Assembly: GCF_001864895.1 (NCBI RefSeq)
Contig: NZ_MJGO01000039.1
Location: 149,432-213,431 of the forward strand
Reading direction: 5' to 3'
Source of the DNA: Curtobacterium sp. MCBA15_009
GTDB taxonomy: Bacteria; Actinomycetota; Actinomycetes; Actinomycetales; Microbacteriaceae
Length of the DNA: 64,000 nt
Positions 10,410 to 19,530 of this stretch are shown here, one piece after another. Position numbers and translations under genes: made by a program. The notes beneath the pieces were generated by a model. That model ran no database searches and was not told the origin of the DNA. It saw only the letters and a list, made by a program, of their open reading frames with translations. How positions within the stretch are numbered: the stretch's first letter is position 1; each line of letters begins with the position of its first letter.

Positions 10410-11062
10410 CCGACGCACTCACCTCCCCCACCCCCGGGAGCCCGGTCCAGTTCGAGGTCGCGACGAACGTGCCGACGACCCACGGCACCTTCGAGATGCG
10501 CGCCTACCGGGACCTCGTCACCGGGGCCGAGCACGTCGCCGTCATCGGCAGGACCCCCGACGGCGCCGCGCCGACCGACGGCGCCCTGGTCCGCGTGCAC
10601 TCCGAGTGCCTGACCGGCGAGGCGTTCGGGTCGCTCAAGTGCGAGTGCGGGCCGCAGCTCGACGCCGCGCTCGACACGATCGCCGCCGAGGGCGGGGTCG
10701 TCGTCTACCTGCGCGGCCACGAGGGACGCGGCATCGGGCTCGTCAACAAGCTCAAGGCGTACCGCCTGCAGGAGGACGGTCTCGACACCCTCGACGCCAA
10801 CCTCGCGCTCGGCCTGCCCGCCGACTCCCGCGACTACGGCGGCGCCGCCGGCATCCTCGCCGACCTCGGCATCACGAACGTCCGGCTCCTGTCGAACAAC
10901 CCGGAGAAGCGCCGCCAGCTCGAGGAGCACGGCGTGACCGTCGAGTCGCTCGTCCCGCTCGTGGTGGGGATCTCGGCGCAGAACGCCGGGTACCTCGACA
11001 CCAAGCGGGACCGGATGGGCCACCAGCTGCCCGCCCACCTCGAGGCCGGTGCCGCCAGCTGA
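10406..11062 (+). CDS. ribA: GTP cyclohydrolase II (stand-alone)
   Basis: A 218-aa enzyme for the first committed step of riboflavin synthesis from GTP. Zinc cysteines are in SECLTGEAFGSLKCECG, and the active-site block is LRGHEGRGIGLVNKLKAYRLQ. There is no fused DHBP synthase (RibB) domain, unlike the RibBA fusion seen in many actinobacteria. ATG 10406 overlaps the ribD stop. Only ribD-ribA are present in this cluster; ribB, ribE and ribH are not in the window. Confidence 0.95.
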   Translation: MTDALTSPTPGSPVQFEVATNVPTTHGTFEMRAYRDLVTGAEHVAVIGRTPDGAAPTDGALVRVHSECLTGEAFGSLKCECGPQLDAALDTIAAEGGVVVYLRGHEGRGIGLVNKLKAYRLQEDGLDTLDANLALGLPADSRDYGGAAGILADLGITNVRLLSNNPEKRRQLEEHGVTVESLVPLVVGISAQNAGYLDTKRDRMGHQLPAHLEAGAAS

Positions 11063-11073
11063 CTCCGGGCTGA

Positions 11074-11103
11074 TTCGCAGGTTGCCGACGTCTGTCGTAT
11101 GAT
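11074..11103 (+). promoter_or_regulatory. putative promoter upstream of the MFS gene
   Basis: In the 183-bp gap after ribA, TTCGCA (11074-11079) and TATGAT (11098-11103) are 18 bp apart and lie 143 bp before the transporter ATG. The -10 box is good and the -35 box partial. It is the best candidate seen, not proven. Confidence 0.4.
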
Positions 11104-11245
11104 CGACGCCTCCGTCACGAGCGGTCCCCCTTCCCCGAACGCACCCGACCGGTGTCCGCGCCACCCCGCGCGAGCCGGTCGGCGTCCGCCGTCCGGGGCA
11201 CCGCCGCGCTCCCCGTGAGCGTCACCCTCGGAGTCCCCTCACCCC

Positions 11246-12616
11246 ATGTCCGCCGCACCGGCACCCACCACCGCCCCCTCGAAGCCCACGGGCAACCCGC
11301 GCTCCCGCGTCGTCGTCGCCAGCCTCGTCGGCACCACCATCGAGTTCTACGACTTCTACGTCTACGCGACCGCCGCGGTCCTCGTCTTCCCGACCCTGTT
11401 CTTCCCGAACGAGGACCCCACGGCGTCGCAGCTGTCGTCCTTCGTCACCTTCGCGCTCGCGTTCTTCGCACGGCCGGTCGGCTCGGTCCTGTTCGGCCAC
11501 TTCGGCGACCGGATCGGCCGCAAGACCACCCTCGTCGCGTCCCTGCTCGTGATGGGCACGGCCACCTTCCTCATCGGCTGCCTGCCGACGTTCGACACGA
11601 TCGGCGTCTGGGCCCCCGCACTGCTCGGCGTGATGCGCTTCGCCCAGGGTGTCGGCCTCGGCGGCGAGTGGTCCGGTGCCGCGCTGCTCGCGACCGAGAA
11701 CGCCCCGGAGGGCCGCCGCGGGGTCTTCGGATCGATGCCGCAGCTCGGCGCGCCGATCGGGTTCCTGCTCGCCAACGGCCTGTTCATCGCCATCAACGCC
11801 GCGATGCCCGCCGCTGCCGACGGCACCCCGAACGCCGACTTCCAGGCGTGGGGCTGGCGCATCCCCTTCCTGCTCTCCGCGGTGATGGTCGTCATCGGCC
11901 TGTACGTGCGGTTCCGGCTCGTCGAGTCCCCCGCCTTCCGCGGTGTCCAGGAGTCCGGCACGGTGGCGAAGGTCCCGCTCGGCCGGGTGTTCCGCACCTC
12001 GTGGAAGGCCGTCATCGTCGGCACCTTCGGCATGGTCGCGACGTACGTGCTCTTCTACTTCCTGACGACGTTCACCTTGCAGTACGGCACCACCGGCACC
12101 GAGAACAGCCCGCTCGTACCGAAGGTCGGACTCGGCTACTCCCGTGGGGAGTTCCTGACCCTGCTCATGATCGGCGTCGTGTTCTTCGGCGTCTTCACCC
12201 CGGTCGCCGGCTGGCTCGCAGACCGGTTCGGCCGACGCCGCACGCTCATCCCGACGACCGTCGGCATCGCCCTGTTCGGCCTGATGTTCCAGCTGTGGTT
12301 CGCCGCGTCCACCGGCCCGATCACGGTGGTGACGTTCCTGGTCGTCGGGCTGTCGCTCATGGGGCTGACGTTCGGACCGATGGGTGCCCTGCTGCCGGAG
12401 CTCTTCCCGACGAACGTCCGCTACACCGGCTCGGCGATCGCGTACAACGTCGCGTCGATCCTCGGGGCCTCGCTCGCGCCGACCATCGCGCTGGCGCTGT
12501 GGCGGCCGGACGGCAACATCTTCCTGGTCGGGCTCTACCTGACCCTCGCGGCCGTCGTGACCCTCGTCGCGCTGCTGTTCGTCCGCGAGACCAAGAGCAC
12601 CGACCTCGACGCCTGA
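11246..12616 (+). CDS. MFS transporter, metabolite:H+ symporter (MHS) type
   Basis: A 456-aa, 12-helix inner-membrane transporter. The start VVVASLVGTTIEFYDFYVYA, the loop GHFGDRIGRKTTL and GVGLGGEWSGAALLATENAP are hallmarks of the MHS group (KgtP, ProP and ShiA relatives), which import organic acids or osmolytes with protons. The substrate cannot be assigned. ATG 11246 fits the usual short polar N-terminus. Transcribed alone; a hairpin-rich 113-bp gap follows. Confidence 0.9.
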   Translation: MSAAPAPTTAPSKPTGNPRSRVVVASLVGTTIEFYDFYVYATAAVLVFPTLFFPNEDPTASQLSSFVTFALAFFARPVGSVLFGHFGDRIGRKTTLVASLLVMGTATFLIGCLPTFDTIGVWAPALLGVMRFAQGVGLGGEWSGAALLATENAPEGRRGVFGSMPQLGAPIGFLLANGLFIAINAAMPAAADGTPNADFQAWGWRIPFLLSAVMVVIGLYVRFRLVESPAFRGVQESGTVAKVPLGRVFRTSWKAVIVGTFGMVATYVLFYFLTTFTLQYGTTGTENSPLVPKVGLGYSRGEFLTLLMIGVVFFGVFTPVAGWLADRFGRRRTLIPTTVGIALFGLMFQLWFAASTGPITVVTFLVVGLSLMGLTFGPMGALLPELFPTNVRYTGSAIAYNVASILGASLAPTIALALWRPDGNIFLVGLYLTLAAVVTLVALLFVRETKSTDLDA

Positions 12617-12673
12617 GCGGCGAGGCGGGCAGGGCGGAGGGGCGCCGTCGGCGCCGGGTGAGAGGATGTGGGT

Positions 12674-12693
12674 GCGTCACGGTACGGTGACGC
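12674..12693. promoter_or_regulatory. dyad upstream of the ABC transporter gene
   Basis: GCGTCAC (12674-12680), a 6-base spacer and GTGACGC (12687-12693) form a 7-bp inverted repeat 36 bp before the ABC transporter ATG. The position suits an operator near the transcription start; the binding protein is unknown. Confidence 0.4.
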
Positions 12694-12729
12694 CCAGATC
12701 ACCAGCACCACGGCAGGAACCAGGACACG

Positions 12730-14574
12730 ATGAGCTTCCCCTTCGCCCGTCCGAAGCCGAAGGACGGCCCGCGCGCCACCTTCGGCCGACTCTTGTCCTA
12801 CCTGTTCGAGAACAAGCCCGCGATGGTCGTCATCATCGTGCTGAGCGTGCTCGGCGCCGGAGCGTCGCTCGCGCAGCCGCTCCTGGTCAACCAGGTCGTG
12901 ACCGCCGTGCAGCAGGGCAACACGCTCAGCACGCTCGTCTGGCTGCTCATCGGGCTCGTCATCGTGTCCGGGCTGCTCAACGGCGTGCAGCACTTCCTGC
13001 TGCAGCGCGCGGGCGAGGGCGTCGTGCTCTCCACCCGTCGCAAGCTCATCGGCCGGATCCTCAACCTGCCGATCTCGGAGTTCGACACCCGCCGCACCGG
13101 TGACCTCGTCTCGCGCGTCGGCAGCGACACCACCCTGCTCCGCGCGGTGCTGACCCAGGGCCTCATCGAGTCCATCGGCGGCGCGCTCACCTTCATCGGC
13201 GCGATCATCGCGATGGCGATCATCGACCCGCTCCTGCTCGTCATCGTGATCGTCATCGTCATCGTCGCGATCGTCGTCGTCGGCGGCCTCAGCCGGCGCA
13301 TCCGCGTCGCCTCGCGCCGCGCCCAGGAGAAGGTCGGCGACCTCACGGCCGCCGTCGAGCGCGGCATCGGCGCGGTGCGCACGATCCGCGCCGCCGGTGC
13401 CACCGAGCGCGAGGTCAGCGAGGTCGACGGCCACGCGACCGAGGCCTACGTCCGCGGCCTCGCGATCGCGAAGATGTCGGCCCTGGTCGTCCCCGTCGCG
13501 AGCATCGTCATGCAGGTCGCGTTCATCGTCGTCCTCGGCGTCGGCGGCGCGCAGGTCGCGGCCGGCACCATCACGATCGCCACCCTCATCACGTTCATCC
13601 TGCTGCTGTTCATGATGATCATGCCCCTCGGCCAGGCGATGGGCGCCGTCGTCGCGGTCGCGCAGGCGCTCGGTGCGCTCGGCCGGATCGAGGAGATCCT
13701 GGCGCTGCCGAACGAGTCCGACGGCGACGCCACCGTCCGGCCGGCTGCCGCCGTCGCCACCGACGACGCGATCACCTTCGAGCACGTCACCTTCCGCTAC
13801 GCGGCCGCGGCCGACGCGTCCGGACCGGACGGCGCGGCCGGCGACGACCGGACCGGAGGCACTGACCACCCCGCCGACGAGCGCCCGGCAGACGACGTGG
13901 TGCTGCAGGACGTCTCCTTCCGCGTCCCGCGCGGATCACGGGTCGCGCTCGTTGGCCCGTCCGGTGCGGGGAAGTCGACGACCCTGTCGCTCATCGAGCG
14001 CTTCTACGACCCGACCGAGGGGGTCATCCGCCTCGGCGGCATCGACGTCCGCGGCATGGACCGCGACGAGCTCCGCGCCCAGATCGGCTACGTCGAGCAG
14101 GACGCCCCGGTGCTCGCCGGCACCCTGCGCGCGAACCTGCTCCTCGGCTCGCCGAACGCCTCCGAGGCCGACTGCGTGCGCGTGCTCGAGGCCGTCAACC
14201 TCGGCGAGGTCCTGCACCGCGACCCCGCCGGCCTCGACGCCCAGGTGGGCGAGGACGGCGTCATGCTGTCCGGTGGCGAGCGCCAGCGGCTCGCGATCGC
14301 CCGGGCGCTGCTCGCCGCTCCCCCGATCCTGCTGCTCGACGAGTCGACGTCGTCGCTCGACGGCGTGAACGAGCAGAAGATGCGGCTCGCGATCGACGCC
14401 GTGGCCGAGGACCGCACACTCCTCGTGATCGCCCACCGCCTGTCGACCGTCGTCGACTCGGACGTCATCGTCGTGCTCGAGCACGGCCGGGTCGTCGGGT
14501 CGGGCACGCACTCCGAGCTCGTCGAGTCGACACCGCTGTACCGCGACCTGGCGAAGCACCAGCTCCTGGTCTGA
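12730..14574 (+). CDS. ABC transporter, fused permease-ATPase
   Basis: A 614-aa half-transporter of the multidrug/lipid exporter type that would act as a dimer. Residues about 35-315 hold six membrane helices. The nucleotide-binding domain has Walker A VGPSGAGKSTT, signature LSGGERQRLAIARALL and Walker B ILLLDESTSSLD. An unusual Asp/Gly/Pro-rich insertion of about 35 residues (GPDGAAGDDRTGG and following) splits the first strands of the ATPase domain. ATG 12730 follows AGGAACC. The cargo is unknown. Confidence 0.92.
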   Translation: MSFPFARPKPKDGPRATFGRLLSYLFENKPAMVVIIVLSVLGAGASLAQPLLVNQVVTAVQQGNTLSTLVWLLIGLVIVSGLLNGVQHFLLQRAGEGVVLSTRRKLIGRILNLPISEFDTRRTGDLVSRVGSDTTLLRAVLTQGLIESIGGALTFIGAIIAMAIIDPLLLVIVIVIVIVAIVVVGGLSRRIRVASRRAQEKVGDLTAAVERGIGAVRTIRAAGATEREVSEVDGHATEAYVRGLAIAKMSALVVPVASIVMQVAFIVVLGVGGAQVAAGTITIATLITFILLLFMMIMPLGQAMGAVVAVAQALGALGRIEEILALPNESDGDATVRPAAAVATDDAITFEHVTFRYAAAADASGPDGAAGDDRTGGTDHPADERPADDVVLQDVSFRVPRGSRVALVGPSGAGKSTTLSLIERFYDPTEGVIRLGGIDVRGMDRDELRAQIGYVEQDAPVLAGTLRANLLLGSPNASEADCVRVLEAVNLGEVLHRDPAGLDAQVGEDGVMLSGGERQRLAIARALLAAPPILLLDESTSSLDGVNEQKMRLAIDAVAEDRTLLVIAHRLSTVVDSDVIVVLEHGRVVGSGTHSELVESTPLYRDLAKHQLLV

Positions 14575-14579
14575 CGGAC

Positions 14580-14631
14580 GGAGCCGGCACCCGACCCGCC
14601 GCTCGGAGCGGACAGGCCGGGTACCGGCTCC
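14580..14631. terminator. terminator between ABC gene and gabD
   Basis: GGAGCCGG (14580-14587) pairs with CCGGCTCC (14624-14631), and ACCCG/CGGGT extend the stem past one mismatch. It lies between convergent genes, so it can serve both directions. Confidence 0.6.
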
Positions 14632-14655
14632 TGGTCGGCGCGGTCTCGCGCGGCG

Positions 14656-16158
14656 CTAGGCGGCGAATGGGTCGGGCGTCAGCACGTACACCGACTCGAG
14701 GTACTCCTCGATGCCCTCGTGCGAGCCCTCGCGTCCGAGCCCGGAGGACTTCACGCCGCCGAACGGGAACGCGGCGTTCGAGACGACGCCGGTGTTCAGG
14801 CCGATCATGCCCGTCTCGAGCCGCTCGGCCAGGCGCTGACCGCGACGCAGGTCCGCGGTGAAGGCGTAGGCGACGAGCCCGAACTCGGTGTCGTTGGCCA
14901 GGCGGATGCCCTCGTCCTCGGTCGCGAAGCGCGTGATCGAGACCACCGGTCCGAAGATCTCCGTGGTGAGGATGTCCGATCCCGGGCGGACCTGGTCGAG
15001 CACGGTGGGCTCGTAGAACGTGCCGGGACGGTCGACGCGGCTCCCGCCGACGACGAGCTCCGCGCCGCGCTCGACCGCGTCGTCGACGAGTCCGGCGGTC
15101 TTGTCGACGGCGCGGTCGTCGATGAGCGGCCCCATCGTCGTGCCGTCCTCGGTGCCACGCCCGATGCGCAGCGCGCGCACCTTCTCGGTCAGGGCGGCCA
15201 CGAACGCGTCGGCGATCCCCTTCTGCACGAAGAAGCGGTTCGCTGCCGTGCAGGCCTCGCCGACGTTGCGGAACTTCGCGAGCATCGCGGCGTCCACCGC
15301 GGTGTCGAGGTCCGCGTCGTCGAACACGATGAGCGGGGCGTTGCCGCCGAGCTCCATGCTCGTCTTGAGGACGTTGTCGGCGGCCTGCTTGAGCAGCGCC
15401 GACCCGACCGGCGTCGAGCCGGTGAAGGTGAGCTTCCGGAGCCGTCGGTCCGCGATGATCGGCTCGGACAGGCCCTTGGCGTCGCTGGCCGGGACGACGT
15501 TGAGTACGCCGTCCGGCAGACCGGCCCGGCGGAAGAGCTCGACGAGGAACAGCGTCGTCAGCGGCGTGAGGTCCGCAGGCTTCACGACGACGGTGCACCC
15601 GGCGGCCAGGGCCGGCCCGATCTTGCGGGTCGCCATGGCGAGCGGGAAGTTCCACGGGGTGATGGCGTAGACGGGTCCGACGGGACGCTTCAGCACGATC
15701 CCGCGGCCGGTGCCCTCCGGGTTCGTGCGGTAGTCGCCGCCGATGCGGACGGCTTCCTCGGAGAACCAGCGGAGGAACTCGCCGCCGTAGGTCACCTCGC
15801 CGCGGGACTCGGCGAGGGGCTTGCCCATCTCGAGGCTCATGAGGGCGGCGAGGTCGTCCTCGTGCTCGCGGACCAGGTCGAACGCCCGCCGCATGATGTC
15901 CGAGCGCTCGCGCGGAGCCGTCGAGGCCCAGGCGTCCTGCGCGGCGACCGCCGCGTCGAGTGCGGCGATGCCGTCCTCGGGGGTGGCGTCGGCGACCTCG
16001 GCGAGGACCGCGCCGGTGGAGGGGTCGCGCACGGCGAAGGTCCCGCCGCCGGACGCGGCGCGCCAGGTGCCGCCGATGAACAGGCCGGTCGGGACGCCCT
16101 GGACGGCGACGTGCTCGTCCGAGACGGTGGTGGTGGTGGTGCTGGTGGTGCTCGTCAC
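14656..16158 (-). CDS. gabD: succinate-semialdehyde dehydrogenase
   Basis: A 500-aa aldehyde dehydrogenase. It matches SSADH, oxidising succinate semialdehyde to succinate, in length and in blocks: ITPWNFPLAM, MELGGNAPLIVFDDADLD, catalytic cysteine in NVGEACTAANRFFVQ, and SSGLGREGSHEGIEEYLE at the C-terminus. GTG 16158 has AGGAG upstream and overlaps the pncA stop (GTGA). A threonine/serine run (about 2-12) opens the protein. No gabT or other GABA gene is nearby, so the substrate rests on homology alone. Confidence 0.88.
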   Translation of the reverse strand: MTSTTSTTTTTVSDEHVAVQGVPTGLFIGGTWRAASGGGTFAVRDPSTGAVLAEVADATPEDGIAALDAAVAAQDAWASTAPRERSDIMRRAFDLVREHEDDLAALMSLEMGKPLAESRGEVTYGGEFLRWFSEEAVRIGGDYRTNPEGTGRGIVLKRPVGPVYAITPWNFPLAMATRKIGPALAAGCTVVVKPADLTPLTTLFLVELFRRAGLPDGVLNVVPASDAKGLSEPIIADRRLRKLTFTGSTPVGSALLKQAADNVLKTSMELGGNAPLIVFDDADLDTAVDAAMLAKFRNVGEACTAANRFFVQKGIADAFVAALTEKVRALRIGRGTEDGTTMGPLIDDRAVDKTAGLVDDAVERGAELVVGGSRVDRPGTFYEPTVLDQVRPGSDILTTEIFGPVVSITRFATEDEGIRLANDTEFGLVAYAFTADLRRGQRLAERLETGMIGLNTGVVSNAAFPFGGVKSSGLGREGSHEGIEEYLESVYVLTPDPFAA

Positions 16159-16775
16159 AGTTGTGCTCCTCCGGGGTTGGCGAGGCCTTCGTCCATGTCG
16201 CTGCGGTCGATGTGGCCGCCCGCAGCGCGGATCTCCTCGAGCGCGCGGGAGCTGCGGTCGGCATCCACCCCCGCGACGAGGTCGTCGTAGACGGCGACGT
16301 CCATGTCGGCCGCTCGGGCGTCGAGCGCCGATGCCCGCACGCAGTGGTCGGTGGTCAGTCCGACGATGTCGATCGAGCGCACGCGGTGCTCGCGCAGCAG
16401 GTCGGGCAGGGCGACGCCGTCGGCGGTGTGCGCCTGGAACGCCGAGTAGTCAGGCTTCCCCTGGCCCTTGAAGACGTCGACGTCGATCGTCGTGGTGTCG
16501 AGGTCCGGGTGGTACGCCGCACCCGGGGTGTCGGCGACGCAGTGCACCGGCCACGTGTGCACGAAGTCGGGTCCGGCCGGTCCGGCGAAGTGCCCGCCGT
16601 TGTCGTCGTCGCCGTGGTGCCAGTCGCGCGAGCCGACGATGAGGTCGTACTCGTCGGCGTGCCGGCCGAGGAACGCGGAGATGCGCTTCGCGAGCGCCGC
16701 TCCCCCGCTCACTGCGAGGGCTCCCCCCTCGGTGAAGTCGTTCTGGACGTCGACGACGAGGAGTGCTCTTGCCAT
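16155..16775 (-). CDS. pncA: nicotinamidase / pyrazinamidase
   Basis: A 206-aa isochorismatase-fold amidase that converts nicotinamide to nicotinate for NAD salvage. The catalytic aspartate is in LLVVDVQNDFTEGGAL, the metal-binding Asp/His residues in GSRDWHHGDDDNGGHF, and the nucleophilic cysteine in GLTTDHCVRASALDA. ATG 16775 is preceded by GGATGGGT. Its TGA overlaps the gabD GTG, so the NAD salvage gene and an NAD-dependent dehydrogenase are translationally linked. Confidence 0.92.
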   Translation of the reverse strand: MARALLVVDVQNDFTEGGALAVSGGAALAKRISAFLGRHADEYDLIVGSRDWHHGDDDNGGHFAGPAGPDFVHTWPVHCVADTPGAAYHPDLDTTTIDVDVFKGQGKPDYSAFQAHTADGVALPDLLREHRVRSIDIVGLTTDHCVRASALDARAADMDVAVYDDLVAGVDADRSSRALEEIRAAGGHIDRSDMDEGLANPGGAQL

Positions 16776-16798
16776 GCACCCATCCAACACCCGGTGCC

Positions 16799-18307
16799 CT
16801 ACGACGCGGTGAGCTTGCTCCCGCACGAGTAGGTCGCTGCGGTGACCGCGTCGAGCGCCGGCAACGCGGCGGCGCGCGACGATCCGATGGCGTAGAAGGC
16901 GAAGGTGAGCCGGGACCCGTCTGCCGCCTCGATGTACCCGCCGAGCGTGTTGGCGCTGTCGATCCAGCCGGTCTTCGCGTGCACCTTGCCGCGGGCCACG
17001 GCGTTCGCCCCGGTGAACCGGCTGGCGAGGGTCCCCGACACCCCGGCGACCGGCAGTGCGTCCGCGAGCGTGCCGAGGCCCTTCGCGCCGGCGGCGACCT
17101 GGACCATGAGGTGGGCGACGAACTCCGGCGACACTGCGTTCGCGGCGCTCTCGCCCGAGCCGTCCTTGATGACGATGCCGGCGGGGTCGACGCCGTACGA
17201 GCGGAGCGCCGACTGGTAGACGCCGGTGAGCGAGGCCGCCGACCCGTTCGCGCCGGACTCCTTCGACGACACCCGCGCGAGCATCTCGGCCAGGGTGTTG
17301 TCGGAGTTCGGGATCATCTGCCCGATGAGCGTGGACACCGGCTGCGACGACACCGACGCGATGGTGTCCGAGCTCGTGGTCGCCCGCTCGACGATCTGCG
17401 CCGATGCCGCCCCCGCGACCCCGGCGTTCGCGAGCGCGGCGCGGAAGGCGGCTCCGGCTCGGCCGACCGGGTCCTCGGAGCGGGGCGACGTCGCCGCTGC
17501 GGGGTTCGCGCGGTCGCCGTCGACCATGAGCGCCGTGACCTCCGGCTGGTAGCCGATGGTGCGCTCGGACACCGGCCAGGTCGGGTCCCAGGCGTCCGCG
17601 TCGCTCCAGTACGAGTCGTCGGTCACGATCGTGGTCACCGGGGTGGAGCCGACCTTCGCCTTGACCTGCTGAGCGAGCTGCGCAAGCGTCGGTGCGCCCG
17701 GGTAGACGGTGCCGGCGCCCGCGGACAGCGTCGCGTCGCCGTGTCCGACGAGGGCGATCGTGCCCGCCGACTCGCGGGTCACGGTGGTGGGGATGCGGTG
17801 GTCGCCCCCGAGCACGGCCAGGGCCGTCGCGCTGGTGAGGGTCTTCATGACGCTGCCCGTCTGCGCCGGTCGCTCGCCGTGCTTCGAGAACAGGACCTCG
17901 CCGGTCTTCGCGTCCATGACGTAGCCCTCGAAGTCGCCGAGCCCCGGTGCCGACGCCGCCGTGGCGATCGAGCAGGTGCGCAGCGGGGCCGGGGTCGCGG
18001 GACTGTCCGGGACGGCACGGGCGGTCGGTGTCGCGGTCGGGCTCGGCTTCCCCGTCGGCCGCGTGGTCGCGGTCCGGCTCGGGGCGGACGACGGGCTCGA
18101 CGTCGGGGCGGGCCCGGCGGTCGTCCGGGCCGGTTGGGTCATCGCGGAGGCGACCGCGACGGCCCCGCCGGAGCCGACCACCAGCACGGCGGCGAGCCCA
18201 CCGGCGATCCACGGGACCGGTCGCCTGGCCGCGGAGGCACGCGCCCTCGCGACGGCGGCGCGGAGGCGCTCCGGGACGGACGACGGGGTGGGCTGCGGCT
18301 CGGACAT
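16799..18307 (-). CDS. dacB: D-alanyl-D-alanine carboxypeptidase/endopeptidase (PBP4 family)
   Basis: A 502-aa penicillin-binding protein of peptidase family S13, anchored by one membrane helix (about 30-52) and followed by a Pro/Ser/Thr-rich linker (about 57-110). Catalytic motifs are in order: SVMK in TGSVMKTLTSATAL, SDN in PNSDNTLAEML, and KTG in VHAKTGWIDSANTLGG. It trims cell-wall peptides outside the membrane. ATG 18307 gives a short cytoplasmic head before the helix. It sits 23 bp upstream of pncA in the same direction. Confidence 0.92.
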   Translation of the reverse strand: MSEPQPTPSSVPERLRAAVARARASAARRPVPWIAGGLAAVLVVGSGGAVAVASAMTQPARTTAGPAPTSSPSSAPSRTATTRPTGKPSPTATPTARAVPDSPATPAPLRTCSIATAASAPGLGDFEGYVMDAKTGEVLFSKHGERPAQTGSVMKTLTSATALAVLGGDHRIPTTVTRESAGTIALVGHGDATLSAGAGTVYPGAPTLAQLAQQVKAKVGSTPVTTIVTDDSYWSDADAWDPTWPVSERTIGYQPEVTALMVDGDRANPAAATSPRSEDPVGRAGAAFRAALANAGVAGAASAQIVERATTSSDTIASVSSQPVSTLIGQMIPNSDNTLAEMLARVSSKESGANGSAASLTGVYQSALRSYGVDPAGIVIKDGSGESAANAVSPEFVAHLMVQVAAGAKGLGTLADALPVAGVSGTLASRFTGANAVARGKVHAKTGWIDSANTLGGYIEAADGSRLTFAFYAIGSSRAAALPALDAVTAATYSCGSKLTAS

Positions 18308-18379
18308 CGCGACGATCCTACGGAAGTGCGGCAGGAGCCTCCAGGCCGAGCGCCCGATCCGTGTGCGGGGTGAGCCGGC

Positions 18380-19375
18380 TCACGCGGCGTCGGGTGGGCC
18401 GTCGGCCGCGTAGCGGACGCCCACCTGGCGGCGCGCCTCGTCCATGAGGGCCATGATCGCGACGGTCTCGTCGGGGTCCATCGGGCCGCCGTCGTGGACG
18501 CCCGAGGTGACCATCGCCTCGAAGGCACGCGCCTCGTGCGCGTAGCCGGTGAGCTCCTCGCGTCCGTCGAACTCCTCGACCACCTCGCCGTCGGCGTCGC
18601 GGATCCGCCACGTCGTCGGGGTGAACCAGGTCGCGTCGAGGTCGATGCGCCCGGACTCGCCGATCACCGACGCGGTGTTCGGGCTCCGCAGGTCCATGCC
18701 GAAGTGCAGCATCGACTGCGCGCCGCCCTCGTGGGTGAGCACCAGGCCCATCTGCGTGTCGACGCCCTGGTCGCTCAGCGTGCCGGCCGCGGCGACGGCC
18801 GTCGGGACCCCGAGCACGTCGACCGCGAACGAGACCGGGTAGATCCCGAGGTCGAGCAGGGCACCACCGCCGAGCGCCGGGTCCCGCAGCCGGTGACCGG
18901 GGTCGGTGGGGAGCGCCTGGTGGTGCGTCGCCTCGACGAGCACCGGCCGGCCGATGCGCCCCTCGGCGAGGGCCTGCCGGATCATCGCCGCCTGCGGCAG
19001 GAACCGGGTCCACATCGCCTCCGTCACCGCGACCCCGGCGGTGCGGGCGGCGTCGACCACCGCTCGCGCCTCGGCCGCGGTGATCGTGAAGGCCTTCTCC
19101 ACCAGGACGTGCTTGCCGGCCGCGATCGCGAGCAGGGCGTCCTCGGCGTGCCGCGCGTGCGGCGTCGCGACGTACACGGCGTCGACGGCGTCGTCGGCGA
19201 CGAGGTCCGCGTAGGAACCGTGCGCCCGTGGGATCCCGAACTCGGCGGCGAAGGCGTCGGCTGCCTGCTGCGTCCGGCTGCCGACCGCGACGAACTCCAC
19301 CCCCGCGGCGACGCAGTCGCCCACGAAGGACCGTGCGATGCCGCCCGTACCGATGACTCCCCAGCGAACCGTCAT
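18380..19375 (-). CDS. Gfo/Idh/MocA-family oxidoreductase
   Basis: A 331-aa NAD(P)-dependent dehydrogenase. The N-terminal Rossmann motif WGVIGTGGIARSF is complete, VATPHARHAEDALLA and KHVLVEKAFTITAAEA follow, and the C-terminal half is the family's sheet domain with GGGALLDLGIYPV. Substrates in this family are sugars, inositols or dihydrodiols; none can be assigned here. ATG 19375. The next gene upstream is divergent. Confidence 0.9.
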   Translation of the reverse strand: MTVRWGVIGTGGIARSFVGDCVAAGVEFVAVGSRTQQAADAFAAEFGIPRAHGSYADLVADDAVDAVYVATPHARHAEDALLAIAAGKHVLVEKAFTITAAEARAVVDAARTAGVAVTEAMWTRFLPQAAMIRQALAEGRIGRPVLVEATHHQALPTDPGHRLRDPALGGGALLDLGIYPVSFAVDVLGVPTAVAAAGTLSDQGVDTQMGLVLTHEGGAQSMLHFGMDLRSPNTASVIGESGRIDLDATWFTPTTWRIRDADGEVVEEFDGREELTGYAHEARAFEAMVTSGVHDGGPMDPDETVAIMALMDEARRQVGVRYAADGPPDAA

Positions 19376-19530
19376 GCACTCTGTCTACCAGGGTGCCCGG
19401 GGCGGAGCCGGACGAACCGGGTGTCCGATCCGGGCAGACGGTCTGGACGACGGGTCCGGGGAGCACTACCGTTCTGCTCGACCCCCGGACGGGGGCCGTC
19501 TCCCCCGAGTCGAAGGTCTGCAGGTCGCCG

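Noticed and set aside
14656..16775. A GABA-use operon
   Set aside because: gabD is next to pncA and dacB; no gabT, gabP or regulator is present, so the pathway context is not supported.
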